Assembly: GCF_001955695.1 (NCBI RefSeq)
Contig: NZ_CP019236.1
Coordinates: 2,728,001-2,792,000 of the forward strand
Length of the DNA: 64,000 nucleotides
Direction: 5' to 3'
Source of the DNA: Rhodoferax koreense
GTDB lineage: Bacteria > Pseudomonadota > Gammaproteobacteria > Burkholderiales > Burkholderiaceae_C
Below, one piece after another: positions 17,596-25,910 of the stretch. Made by a program: the position numbers and the translations under genes. Below the pieces are notes generated by a model. It did no database searches and was not told the DNA's origin. It saw only the letters and a list, made by a program, of their open reading frames with translations. Each line of letters opens with the position of its first letter. Position 1 is the first letter of the stretch.

Positions 17596-17696
17596 AGCAA
17601 CGGATGGGGTCGATCCGCAGGAGTTGGCAAAAGCCGGCCGCGGGGCGGTGCGGTTTCGTCCGTGTTCACCGTCGGGTTCGCGCCAAGCCGGCGAAC

Positions 17697-19202
17697 CTAC
17701 AACACCGGCGAAAAAAGCCGTGCCGTCGCATCCCCGAGCTTGCGCAGGAACGGCAGCCGCCGCATCGCCGCGACGGGCTTGGCGGCCAGCAGGTCGGCAG
17801 TGAACTGCCGCGCCAGCGGCTCGGCCAGCACCGGCCCGTAGACCACGGCGCAGACTTCGAAGTTCAGGCGGAAGCTGCGGTTGTCGAAGTTGGCCGTGCC
17901 GATGAAGGCGCAGTTGTCGTCGATCAGCAGCGTCTTCGAATGCAGCATGCCCGCGCGGTATTCCCAGACCTTCACGCCGGCGGCGATGAGTTCGTCGAAG
18001 TAGGAGCGCGCCGCCGCGCTCACGATGGCCGAGTCGCTCCTTCGCGGCACCAGCACCTGCACGTCGACCCCGCGCAACGCGGCGCTGGTCAGCGCCATCA
18101 GGCCGGGCTCGCCGGGGACGAAATACGGCGTGGTGAGCCACACCCGTTCGGTGGCGGCGTTGATCCCGGCCACCACCATGCGGTGGATGCCTTCGCGCGG
18201 GTTGTCGGGCCCCGAGGTCAGGATCTGCACCGGGTGGCTGCCCGGCTCGGTTGGCGGCAGCAGTTGCGCATGGTGCTGCGCGATGTCGCGCGGGCGTTCT
18301 TCGGTGGTGTAGACCCAGTCCTCGAGAAAGGTCATCTGCAGCAGCCGCACGGCGCTGCCGACGATGCGCAGGTGCACGTCGTGGTAGGCATCGGGACGGG
18401 TGCGCTGGTCTTCCTCGTCGGTGATGTTGATGCCGCCGGTGAAGCCGACGACGCCGTCGCAGACCACGATCTTGCGGTGGGTGCGGAAGTTGATCACCGG
18501 GCGCCAGCGCCGGCCGATGCGCGACTGGTGGAACAGCCCCACCTGGGCGCCGGCCTCGGTCAGCGGCGCGAGGAAGCGCTGGCCGATCCTCTTGGAGCCG
18601 AGCGCGTCCACCAGCAGCCGCACCTGGACGCCGGCGCGGGCCTTTTCGACCAGCAGATCGCGCAGCGCCGTGCCGATGCGGTCGGGCTCGAAGATGTAGT
18701 ACTCGAGGTGCACATGGTGGCGCGCCGCACGGATGGCCTCGAAGATTGCGTCGAAGGCCTGGGCGCCGTCCACCAGCAGATCCACCTGGGTGGCGGTGGC
18801 GATCGGCAGGTCGCACGCGGCGGTGCCGAGCTGTGCCAGCTGACGCAGCGACTGCGGTGCATCCGACGCCCGTTCGCGCAGGCCCGCGAAGTCGGTCTCG
18901 CCATGCAGTGCGGCCTGGCTGCGCAGCCGCTTGAGCCGGTGCTTCTTCAGCCGCTGCGGGCCGAGGAAATAGTAGACGACGTAGCCGAGGATGGGTAGCA
19001 GCGCCATCGAAAGGATCCAGCTCAGCGTGGAGACCGGGGCGCGTTTTTCCAGGATGATCCACACCGCGAGCACTGCGATGTACACACCCCAGGCCGCGGA
19101 GAGGGCGGTGACGAAGCCGTCGTGCCCGCCGGGGAACTGCCGCACCAGGTTTTCGTAGCCGGCGCTCAGCGCGCCCAGGCCGGGGATGTCTTCGAGGGTC
19201 AT
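17697..19202 (-). CDS. cls: Cardiolipin synthase
   Basis: A 501-residue phospholipase D superfamily enzyme that joins phosphatidylglycerol units into cardiolipin at the inner membrane. Two transmembrane helices lie near the N-terminus (about residues 38-57 and 68-90). Two HKD motifs follow: T-H-R-K-I-V-V-C-D and L-H-S-K-T-L-L-I-D-D, each with the expected G-G or G-T-A-N follow-up (F-I-G-T-A-N-F-D-N-R-S). The spacing between them (about 180 residues) fits bacterial Cls. The ATG at 19202 directly abuts the stop of glsA, so both are one transcript. Confidence 0.93.
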   Translation of the reverse strand: MTLEDIPGLGALSAGYENLVRQFPGGHDGFVTALSAAWGVYIAVLAVWIILEKRAPVSTLSWILSMALLPILGYVVYYFLGPQRLKKHRLKRLRSQAALHGETDFAGLRERASDAPQSLRQLAQLGTAACDLPIATATQVDLLVDGAQAFDAIFEAIRAARHHVHLEYYIFEPDRIGTALRDLLVEKARAGVQVRLLVDALGSKRIGQRFLAPLTEAGAQVGLFHQSRIGRRWRPVINFRTHRKIVVCDGVVGFTGGINITDEEDQRTRPDAYHDVHLRIVGSAVRLLQMTFLEDWVYTTEERPRDIAQHHAQLLPPTEPGSHPVQILTSGPDNPREGIHRMVVAGINAATERVWLTTPYFVPGEPGLMALTSAALRGVDVQVLVPRRSDSAIVSAAARSYFDELIAAGVKVWEYRAGMLHSKTLLIDDNCAFIGTANFDNRSFRLNFEVCAVVYGPVLAEPLARQFTADLLAAKPVAAMRRLPFLRKLGDATARLFSPVL

Positions 19203-20114
19203 TCAGAACACCGACAGGCCGGTCTTCGCCGTGAACAGCTCGAGCGCCTTCATGCCGAGCAGCGAATTGCCGGTGGCGTCGAGCGCGGGCGACCAGACGC
19301 ACAGGCTCAGGTGATCCGGCACCACGGCGACGATGCCGCCGCCCACGCCGCTCTTGCACGGCAGGCCGATGAGGAACGCGAACTCGCCAGCCGCGTCGTA
19401 GGTGCCGCAGGTCAGCATCAGCGCGTTGACGCGGCGCGTCTGGCGTTCGGTCAGCAGGTGGTGGCCGTTGTAGGGATGCAGGCCGTCGCGGCAGAGGTAA
19501 CCGGTGGCGCGCGCCAGTTGCACGCAGTTCATGGCCAGCGCGCAGTGGTGGAAATACACGTCCAGCACGGTCGCCACGTCGTTGTCGATCTTGCCGAAAC
19601 TCTTCATGAAGTTGCCCAGCGCGATGTTGCGAAAGCCGGTGGCCGCCTCCGATGCGGCAACTTCCTCGTCGAAGTGCACCGGCTCGTTGCACAGGCCGGA
19701 CAGCAGGGTCAGCATCTCGGCCTTGGCGTCGCCGTGGCTGACCAGCCGGTCGGTCACGGCGATGGCGCCGGCGTTGATGAACGGGTTGCGCGGCGTGCCC
19801 TGTTCGGCCTCGAGCTGCACCAACGAATTGAACGGGTTGCCCGATGGCTCGCGGCCGATGCGCTGCCAGAGCGCGTCGCCCATCACGCGCATGCCCATGG
19901 TCAGCGCGAACAGCTTGGAGATGCTCTGGATGGAGAATGGCACGCGGCAGTCGCCTGCCGCAGCCTCCTGGCCGTCGCAGGTGCGCAATGCGATGCCGAA
20001 TTGCGCGGCCGGCACGCGCGCCAGCGCCGGGATGTAGTCGGCCACGCGGCCCGCGGCGCCGAGCTGCGGCTGGAGCGTGGCGACGATGTCTTCGAGGATG
20101 GGTTGGAATTGCAT
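19203..20114 (-). CDS. glsA: Glutaminase
   Basis: Hydrolyses glutamine to glutamate and ammonia. The 303 residues fit the family. The serine beta-lactamase-like catalytic S-x-x-K is visible as F-S-I-Q-S-I-S-K-L-F. Other family marks are G-N-P-F-N-S-L-V, N-P-F-I-N-A-G-A-I, and the late G-L-P-C-K-S-G-V-G-G-G-I. It overlaps no gene and is immediately followed by cardiolipin synthase on the same strand. It is divergent from the DedA-rhodanese gene, only 62 bases away. Confidence 0.95.
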   Translation of the reverse strand: MQFQPILEDIVATLQPQLGAAGRVADYIPALARVPAAQFGIALRTCDGQEAAAGDCRVPFSIQSISKLFALTMGMRVMGDALWQRIGREPSGNPFNSLVQLEAEQGTPRNPFINAGAIAVTDRLVSHGDAKAEMLTLLSGLCNEPVHFDEEVAASEAATGFRNIALGNFMKSFGKIDNDVATVLDVYFHHCALAMNCVQLARATGYLCRDGLHPYNGHHLLTERQTRRVNALMLTCGTYDAAGEFAFLIGLPCKSGVGGGIVAVVPDHLSLCVWSPALDATGNSLLGMKALELFTAKTGLSVF

Positions 20115-20176
20115 CGGTTTGCGCTCGGTTGGCCCTGGGGCAGATAAGTTCTTGGCAGATCACGTAAAGTGTCCGC

Positions 20177-21148
20177 GTGGCCTATCTTATTGAACTCATC
20201 AGCCAATACGGCGTCTTCCTGGTTTTCGCCTGGGTGCTGCTTGAACAGGCCGGCATTCCGGTGCCGGGTTATCCGGTGTTGCTGGTCGCCGGTTCGATGG
20301 CTGCGGCCGGCCAGTTGTCGATGCCGCTGCTGCTGGTCACGTCCGTGCTGGCCTGCCTCGTTGCGGACAGCGCCTGGTATGCCGCCGGCGGCAAGTACGG
20401 CGGCCGCGTCCTGCGCGTGATCTGCCGGCTTTCGCTCACGCCCGACAGTTGCGTGAGCCAGACCGAATCCGTGTTCGATCGTTGGGGGCCGCGTTCGCTG
20501 ATCCTGGCCAAGTTCGTGCCGGGCTTCGCCTCGGTGGCCACGGCCATGGCGGGCGCCACCAAGGTCAGGCGGGGGGCTTTCCTGGCCTACGACGCGATCG
20601 GCGCCACCCTGTGGAGCGGCCTCGGGCTCGCGCTGGGCTGGCTGTTCGCACCCGCGGTCGAGACCCTGCTGACCACGTTGCAGAGCCTGGGCCGCTGGGG
20701 CCTGCTGCTGCTTGCATTGGCCGTGGCCGTCTACCTGGCGCGCAAGGCCTGGAGCCGCATCAACTTCCGCAAGCAGTTGCGCATGCGCCGGCTCACGCTG
20801 CCCGAGTTGTCCACGATGCAGCAAAGTGGGCGCGACGTGGTGCTGGTCGACGTGCGCGCCAAACGACTGTGGGAACGCGAGCGTATTCCTGGCTCGCTGG
20901 TGTTCGATGCGGCCGAGTGGGGTTCGGTGGAGGGCAGCCCGCACCGCGACAAGACCATCGTCGTCTATTGCGATTGTCCGGACGAAGCTTCGGCGGTGGT
21001 TGTGGCACGTACGCTGAAGGGCAACGGCTTCCAGCGCGTGCATCCGTTAGCCGGTGGCCTGGAGGGCTGGCGCCTGGCCGGATTCAAGGTCGAGCCGGAG
21101 CCGACGGCGCCACAATCGGCGGCCTCCGCCATGCCGACCGTCGCATAG
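20177..21148 (+). CDS. DedA-family membrane protein fused to a rhodanese domain
   Basis: A 323-residue fusion. Residues 1-200 are a DedA/SNARE-associated-type membrane domain: E-Q-A-G-I-P-V-P-G-Y-P, A-D-S-A-W-Y-A-A-G-G-K-Y-G-G, F-V-P-G-F-A-S-V-A-T, and at least four membrane helices. Residues 210-310 form a rhodanese domain with V-L-V-D-V-R, W-E-R-E-R-I-P-G-S and a cysteine active loop Y-C-D-C-P-D-E-A-S, where the catalytic Cys has an unusual second Cys two residues earlier. The start is GTG. DedA proteins of this kind act as lipid scramblases or proton-dependent transporters; a cytoplasmic sulfur-handling or phosphatase-like rhodanese partner is inferred. Confidence 0.9.
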   Translation: MAYLIELISQYGVFLVFAWVLLEQAGIPVPGYPVLLVAGSMAAAGQLSMPLLLVTSVLACLVADSAWYAAGGKYGGRVLRVICRLSLTPDSCVSQTESVFDRWGPRSLILAKFVPGFASVATAMAGATKVRRGAFLAYDAIGATLWSGLGLALGWLFAPAVETLLTTLQSLGRWGLLLLALAVAVYLARKAWSRINFRKQLRMRRLTLPELSTMQQSGRDVVLVDVRAKRLWERERIPGSLVFDAAEWGSVEGSPHRDKTIVVYCDCPDEASAVVVARTLKGNGFQRVHPLAGGLEGWRLAGFKVEPEPTAPQSAASAMPTVA

Positions 21149-21169
21149 CCCGCGTGCGTGGAGCCCGGT

Positions 21170-22918
21170 TCAGGGCTTGAACACCATGGCGCCGGAAATC
21201 TGGCCCAGGCCGCTGGTGAAACCGTAGACGAGGCCCGCGCGTGAGCTGCCCGCGCCACCCACCATGCCGCGCACCGCGTTGTTGCCGCCCAGCGCACCGG
21301 CGCAGCCGCTGTTGCAGGCCGTGCCGGTGCTGCCGATCAGCGCCGGCCCCGCAAAACCGTAGGTGCCTGTCTGCAACGCCGTTCCGGTGAGCGAGAAAGT
21401 CTGCCCGGCAACCGGGACGCTGAGTTGATAGGTCGCGAATCCGCCGGCGATGCTGGGAAAGGTGACCTGCAGGCTGCCGCCGGCCGCGTTCTCCGCCCCC
21501 AGCGCGCTCAATTGGCCGCTGGCGGACATGACGGTGGTCGCGGTCGAGCCGAACGAGGTGAACGAGCGCAGCACCGGCAGCATCGGCGTGCCGGAGAAGG
21601 TGAAGTAGTGCATGGCGCGGAGGTCGCCATTGGCATCGCCGCCGCCATCGGTGTTGCGTTTGCCGTCAGTCCAGCGTCCCCAGGCGATGCTGCCATCGGA
21701 ATGGGCTTCGGCCAGGATCGGCTTTTCGAGCAGCTTCTTGCCTGAGCCGTCGCGCTCGCGCGCTTCGGTCAGTCCGCTACCGCTGAATTGCCGGTAGCCG
21801 GCCACGGCCTCACCCTGGGTCACGCCCTCCTTGTTGGTGGACACGATGACCACGTTTCCTGAACCGGACGACAGGGCTTGCTCGACGATCGGGGCGGGTG
21901 ATGGCGCTGGGCCGGGAACCGAAACCGGTACTGGGGATGGCGCAGGCGCTGGAGCGCCGGTGACCGGGTCGATGGCGGGTGAGGGGGCAGGCGAGGTACC
22001 GGTGATCGGGGCTGGCGCGGGTGCAGGTGCCGAGATGGGGGCGGGCGTCGCCACCGGCGGCGCAAAGCTGCCTGGCGCGGTCGTCTGGGTCTGGGTGGTC
22101 TGGGTCGCCTCATCGCCGGTAGTCGGCGCCGCAGGGTCCATCGTCCTCGGCGTGAGCAGCGCTTGCAGGTATCCGCGTACTTCCTCACCGGATGTGCGTG
22201 CAGACGCGGGCGGCATCGCAGACGGCGCGGCAGCACCGGCCGCCGCGGCGACAGCGGTGGCTTGGTCGGCTGGGCTGTCCTGCGCCGTGGCAGGCACCAG
22301 GGTGGAGACCAGTTTCGAGATCACCGGCCGGGCGGACATGGCCGCGGTGAAGGCCGACTCGCCGCGCGAGACGTCCCGGCAGCCGGTGTCGTTGCACACG
22401 GCGACCCGTCCGCCGATCACCCCGACCGTCAAGCCTTCGCGCAGCACGGCGGTGTATTCCGTGCCCCGGATGCCGATCATGCCGCTGGGCGTCTGGAGCC
22501 GGTAGTTGTCGGGACGTGCCTTGCCGATGAGGCCACTGACGGTGCGCAGCCCGCCCTTGAGCAGGCTCATGTACGCCTTTTCGTCGGAGCCTCCTGCCTT
22601 GGGCAAGTGGTAGTCGTCCAGGCGCAGGGTGGTGTCCGGCTGCAGCGACATCATCCCGCCGTCGACCATGTGCAACTGCATGCGTCCCTTGCCGGTTTCG
22701 ATGGTGTCGCCAGAGGAAAGGGACTGCCCACGCATTGCAGCGCGGCGTTCGCCACTCGCCGAAACGATCACGGCCTCGCCCGAGACGAAGGTGACGGTGG
22801 CGGAGGGGACGGGCTGCGTCTGGGCCGCGGCGCCACCCGCGCACAGCGCCACCAGCGCACCCAGGGCCGTGAGCCGCAACATGGGGGACGTTGGTGTCGG
22901 AGATGAGGTTCGTCGCAT
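21170..22918 (-). CDS. FecR-domain protein with C-terminal barrel-like domain
   Basis: A 582-residue exported protein. After a signal peptide (cleavage near GGAAA-Q) comes a FecR domain (about 45-165) with G-D-T-I-E-T-G-K-G, D-D-Y-H-L-P and the loop T-P-S-G-M-I-G-I-R-G-T-E-Y. A long Pro/Ala/Thr linker (about 230-345) follows, then a Gly-rich C-terminal domain ending A-G-L-V-Y-G-F...I-S-G-A-M-V-F. That end resembles the eight-stranded lipoprotein-type barrel of TbpB-like cargo. I chose the ATG at 22918 (GGAATCC just upstream); ATGs at 22948 and 22882 are alternatives. The preceding gene encodes a Slam-like translocator, its likely exporter (inference). No cytoplasmic sigma-factor gene adjoins. 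Confidence 0.78.
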   Translation of the reverse strand: MRRTSSPTPTSPMLRLTALGALVALCAGGAAAQTQPVPSATVTFVSGEAVIVSASGERRAAMRGQSLSSGDTIETGKGRMQLHMVDGGMMSLQPDTTLRLDDYHLPKAGGSDEKAYMSLLKGGLRTVSGLIGKARPDNYRLQTPSGMIGIRGTEYTAVLREGLTVGVIGGRVAVCNDTGCRDVSRGESAFTAAMSARPVISKLVSTLVPATAQDSPADQATAVAAAAGAAAPSAMPPASARTSGEEVRGYLQALLTPRTMDPAAPTTGDEATQTTQTQTTAPGSFAPPVATPAPISAPAPAPAPITGTSPAPSPAIDPVTGAPAPAPSPVPVSVPGPAPSPAPIVEQALSSGSGNVVIVSTNKEGVTQGEAVAGYRQFSGSGLTEARERDGSGKKLLEKPILAEAHSDGSIAWGRWTDGKRNTDGGGDANGDLRAMHYFTFSGTPMLPVLRSFTSFGSTATTVMSASGQLSALGAENAAGGSLQVTFPSIAGGFATYQLSVPVAGQTFSLTGTALQTGTYGFAGPALIGSTGTACNSGCAGALGGNNAVRGMVGGAGSSRAGLVYGFTSGLGQISGAMVFKP

Positions 22919-22952
22919 CGGGATTCCGATCAATGGGGATGAGGTCATGGCT

Positions 22953-24305
22953 CTAATTGAATTCGCGGCGCAGGGCGATCTGCCACAGCGTGCGACGGTA
23001 GTCGTACAGCACCACGTTCGAGGCGGCCCGGACGCGGCTCCACTGCGGTGTGATGCGCCAGTGCGGCGCCGGCACGAAATGCACCCCGGCCGTGAGATCG
23101 AGCTGACGGTCGCGCCGACTGGTGTCGAAGAACGGTTCGCTGCCGCCGTAGGCGCGGGTTTCGAACTGCACGGCGGCGAAAGCCGTGGCACCGTCCGAGA
23201 CACGGGCTTCGGCGCCCAGCCGCACGCCAGTGGCACGGTGGCCATAGTTGTCGACACCGTCGTGGCGCGTCTTCTCGCGGGCCCGATACAGGCTGGCATA
23301 CGCCACCCGTTCACCACCTTCGAAGGCACGCGCATAACCGAAGCCGAGAACGCCGCGGTCGGCGTCGCGGCTGGCGTCGGCGGCGTAGGCCAGACGGCTC
23401 CATTGGCTGAACACGCTCAGCTGCGACACCGCGTCCAGCGTGTGTTGCCACTGGGCGGTGGCACCGGAGGCCCGGCGGTAGCGATGATCGGCGATGTCGT
23501 AGGTGTTCGCCTGTACCGCAGCCGAGACGGTGTGGGCGCCTGCGGTGTAGGCGAGGCCCAGGCTACCGTCGATCTGACGGTTGTCGACATCGTGCGCCTT
23601 TTCGTTGTGCACGCCGCGGGCGTTCAGCGCGGCATCGAGTTCCCAGCCTGAAGCCAGGGGCAGCCGCAAGCCGACGCCTGCCGCGACGGCACCGAAGACA
23701 TCGCCGCGCTGCCGGCTTTCGGAAGCCAGGTTGAAGACGATGCCGCCGAACGCGGGCAAGGCGAACTGTCCGGCCGCCGTGGCACTGTTGACGTTGCTGT
23801 CGTGGCCGGCGGAAGCCTCGAGGTAGCCGCGCCATGGGCTGCTGCGCGCCGCGTCTTTCGGGATGCCCTGGTCCAGCGATCCGAGCACGCGGTCGATGGC
23901 GGCCGCGGCTTCGGGCGGCATGCGCCCGCGGCGCGCCTGGATCAACTCCTCGCGGGCGACGGCCGGTTCGCCCGCGGCCAGGTGGGCGCGCGCCAATTCG
24001 GCGCGTGCGAGGTTGTTTTCGGGCTGCAGGGCCACGGCGCGTTCCAGCGCGAAGATGGCGCGGGTGAACAGCCCCGCGTCCAGCGCGGCGATGCCCATCA
24101 GGTAGTCGAATGTCGCGTCGTCCGCACGGCGGGTTTCCTCCGGGGCGAGCAGTTCGAAGGCCAGCCGAGGCTGGCGCTGTTGCATCAGCAGCCTGGCCTG
24201 CGCGAGCAATGCGTCCTCGGGCTGGGCACGTGCCACGGTGCAGGTCAACAAGGCCGCCAGCAGAATGGCCGAGCCGGGGTGGACGGCACGCATCAAAACG
24301 GACAT
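22953..24305 (-). CDS. Slam-like (DUF560-type) TPR plus outer-membrane barrel protein
   Basis: A 450-residue outer-membrane protein. Residues 1-28 are a signal peptide (cleavage near ARA-Q). Residues 30-150 form TPR-like helices (E-T-R-R-A-D-D-A-T-F-D-Y-L-M-G-I-A-A-L-D-A-G and L-Q-P-E-N-N-L-A-R-A-E-L-A-R-A). From about 160 on, alternating polar/hydrophobic strands form a barrel, opening with G-Y-L-E-A-S-A-G-H-D-S-N-V-N, the usual Slam barrel start. The C-terminus ends R-R-E-F-N, with the barrel-end Phe one residue from the end. Slam proteins (type XI secretion) move lipoproteins or cargo to the surface. The FecR-domain gene follows directly on the same strand. Confidence 0.8.
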   Translation of the reverse strand: MSVLMRAVHPGSAILLAALLTCTVARAQPEDALLAQARLLMQQRQPRLAFELLAPEETRRADDATFDYLMGIAALDAGLFTRAIFALERAVALQPENNLARAELARAHLAAGEPAVAREELIQARRGRMPPEAAAAIDRVLGSLDQGIPKDAARSSPWRGYLEASAGHDSNVNSATAAGQFALPAFGGIVFNLASESRQRGDVFGAVAAGVGLRLPLASGWELDAALNARGVHNEKAHDVDNRQIDGSLGLAYTAGAHTVSAAVQANTYDIADHRYRRASGATAQWQHTLDAVSQLSVFSQWSRLAYAADASRDADRGVLGFGYARAFEGGERVAYASLYRAREKTRHDGVDNYGHRATGVRLGAEARVSDGATAFAAVQFETRAYGGSEPFFDTSRRDRQLDLTAGVHFVPAPHWRITPQWSRVRAASNVVLYDYRRTLWQIALRREFN

Positions 24306-24641
24306 GGGTGGTTTTCTGAGGAATGGTGCAAGGCACCGGGAGAAACAGGGGGCAGGTGGATGCTAATGATGGAATTCAGGAAGGCCCGACGGGTGGCGCC
24401 TGCGGTGCAGTAGGCCGGAACTAGTTCACAGTAGACAAATTTGTGTTCAATTTTTGTTGCAGGTTTGCGACTCGACCGTGGCAGAGCCGCGTGCGCCTGT
24501 GCGCCTAGCCCGGTCCGCTCACCTCGGGAGGAGCGCTTTCTGGCGGTGGTAGAGTGGGCTGTCCGTGCCCGTGCCCGTGCACGGCGCGCCATCCAGTCGC
24601 CCCGGCTTTACCGGGCGCTGTGACCCATTCTTTCCTGCCTT
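24306..24641. other. 336-base non-coding region between divergent genes
   Basis: Divergent control region between the Slam-like gene and the MFS gene. It contains an AT-rich pocket at about 24420-24475 with the perfect 10-base palindrome ACAAATTTGT at 24435-24444, the likely promoter/operator side for the minus-strand pair. Near 24564-24580 there is a short tandem run GTGCCC-GTGCCC-GTGC. I see no convincing gene, RNA gene or strong terminator. Confidence 0.5.
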
Positions 24642-25841
24642 ATGTCCCACGCCTCCCAAGCGGCCGCCGCGGCCTCCTCCAGCGCAGTCCCCACCAAATC
24701 CATCACGCGATGGGCCGCGCGCACCTTGTTCTTCTGCGCCGGGTTCTTGTTCGCCACCTGGGGTGTGCACATTCCCACCGTCAAGCAGGTCTATGCCGTG
24801 GACGAGGCTGCGCTCGGTGTGGCCATGCTGGCCGCGGGCATCGGCGCCTTGCTGGGCCTGTCGCAGGCGGGCGGGCTGATCGGGCGCTTCGGCGCGCGGC
24901 CGGTCTCGCTGTGGGGCGGGCTGGCATCGGCTGGCGCCATCGCGCTGCTGCTGGTGATGCCGTCCTTTGCCGGACTGCTGGTGTTGCTGCTGGTCTTCGG
25001 CTGCGGCAGCAGCCTGCTCGACGTGGCGATGAACGCCGAGGCTTCCGAACTCGAACGGCGCGAGGCGCGGCCGTTGATGAGTGGCTTTCATGGCATGTTC
25101 AGCCTGGGCGGCATGGCCGGCGCGGCCCTGGGCAGCGCCTTGCTGCATGCCGGCGTGGCACCGATGACCCATGTGCTGGCGGTGGCCGCCGGTGGTGCGC
25201 TGGCCGTTGCCTGGGCCTGCACCCGGATGCTGCCGCATGTGCGGCCCGAGGCCGGCGTGGCGCGCGAGAAGTTCATGGTCCCGCGCGGTGTGCTGCTGCT
25301 GCTCGGCGCCATGGCGGCACTGGGCTTCATCGTCGAAGGCGCGGTGTACGACTGGAGCGTGCTGTACCTGTTCAAGGAGATCGGCAGCCCGCAGAACGTG
25401 GCCGCGCTCGCCTATGCGAGCTTTTCCGCGGCGATGGCGCTCACGCGTTTCGGCGGCGACTGGATGCGTGCGCGTTTCTCCGGCGCCTGGCTGCTGCGCG
25501 CCAGCGCGCTGCTGGCGGCGGCCTCGATGGCCATGGTGCTGCTGGCCGGCGATGCCTGGGTGGCGCTGGCCGGATTCGCGCTGGTCGGCGTGGGCCTGGC
25601 CAATGTGGTGCCAGTGCTGTTCAGCGCCGCGGCCCAGGTGCCGGGCGTGAGTGCGGCCCAGGGCATCGCCTCGGTGGCTTCGATGGGTTATCTGGGCTTC
25701 ATGTGCGGGCCGCCGCTGATCGGCTTCATCGCCCATGCGAGTTCGCTCACGGCCGCGCTGTACGTGGTGGTCGGCTTCGCCGCGCTGCTGGCGCTCGGGG
25801 CGCCGCGGGCGATGCGGCTGGCCGGTGGGGCGGCGAAATAG
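24642..25841 (+). CDS. MFS transporter
   Basis: A 399-residue major facilitator protein with about 12 hydrophobic helices. The loop between helices 2 and 3 reads G-G-L-I-G-R-F-G-A-R-P, and a second half mirrors it (F-G-G-D-W-M-R-A-R-F). Its overall pattern (W-G-V-H-I-P at the first helix, D-V-A-M-N-A-E-A-S-E-L-E at helix 4) is that of a subfamily of sugar or small-metabolite exporters resembling YbjJ. I could not decide the substrate. The ATG follows no strong ribosome site. It is 69 bases upstream of rng and is transcribed in the same direction. Confidence 0.88.
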   Translation: MSHASQAAAAASSSAVPTKSITRWAARTLFFCAGFLFATWGVHIPTVKQVYAVDEAALGVAMLAAGIGALLGLSQAGGLIGRFGARPVSLWGGLASAGAIALLLVMPSFAGLLVLLLVFGCGSSLLDVAMNAEASELERREARPLMSGFHGMFSLGGMAGAALGSALLHAGVAPMTHVLAVAAGGALAVAWACTRMLPHVRPEAGVAREKFMVPRGVLLLLGAMAALGFIVEGAVYDWSVLYLFKEIGSPQNVAALAYASFSAAMALTRFGGDWMRARFSGAWLLRASALLAAASMAMVLLAGDAWVALAGFALVGVGLANVVPVLFSAAAQVPGVSAAQGIASVASMGYLGFMCGPPLIGFIAHASSLTAALYVVVGFAALLALGAPRAMRLAGGAAK

Positions 25842-25910
25842 GGGCGATTCCCGGCCACGCGATGGTGGTGACTCTGGCATCATCCGGGGCCACGAGCAAC
25901 AACAACAGCC

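Noticed and set aside
16348..20163. A very long open frame on the minus strand across cysE, cls and glsA
   Set aside because: It is Arg-, Ala- and Gly-rich with no domain motifs and runs through clear enzymes in other frames; a by-product of high GC content.
24564..24580. Short tandem GTGCCC run
   Set aside because: Only about two and a half units; ordinary GC-rich simple sequence.
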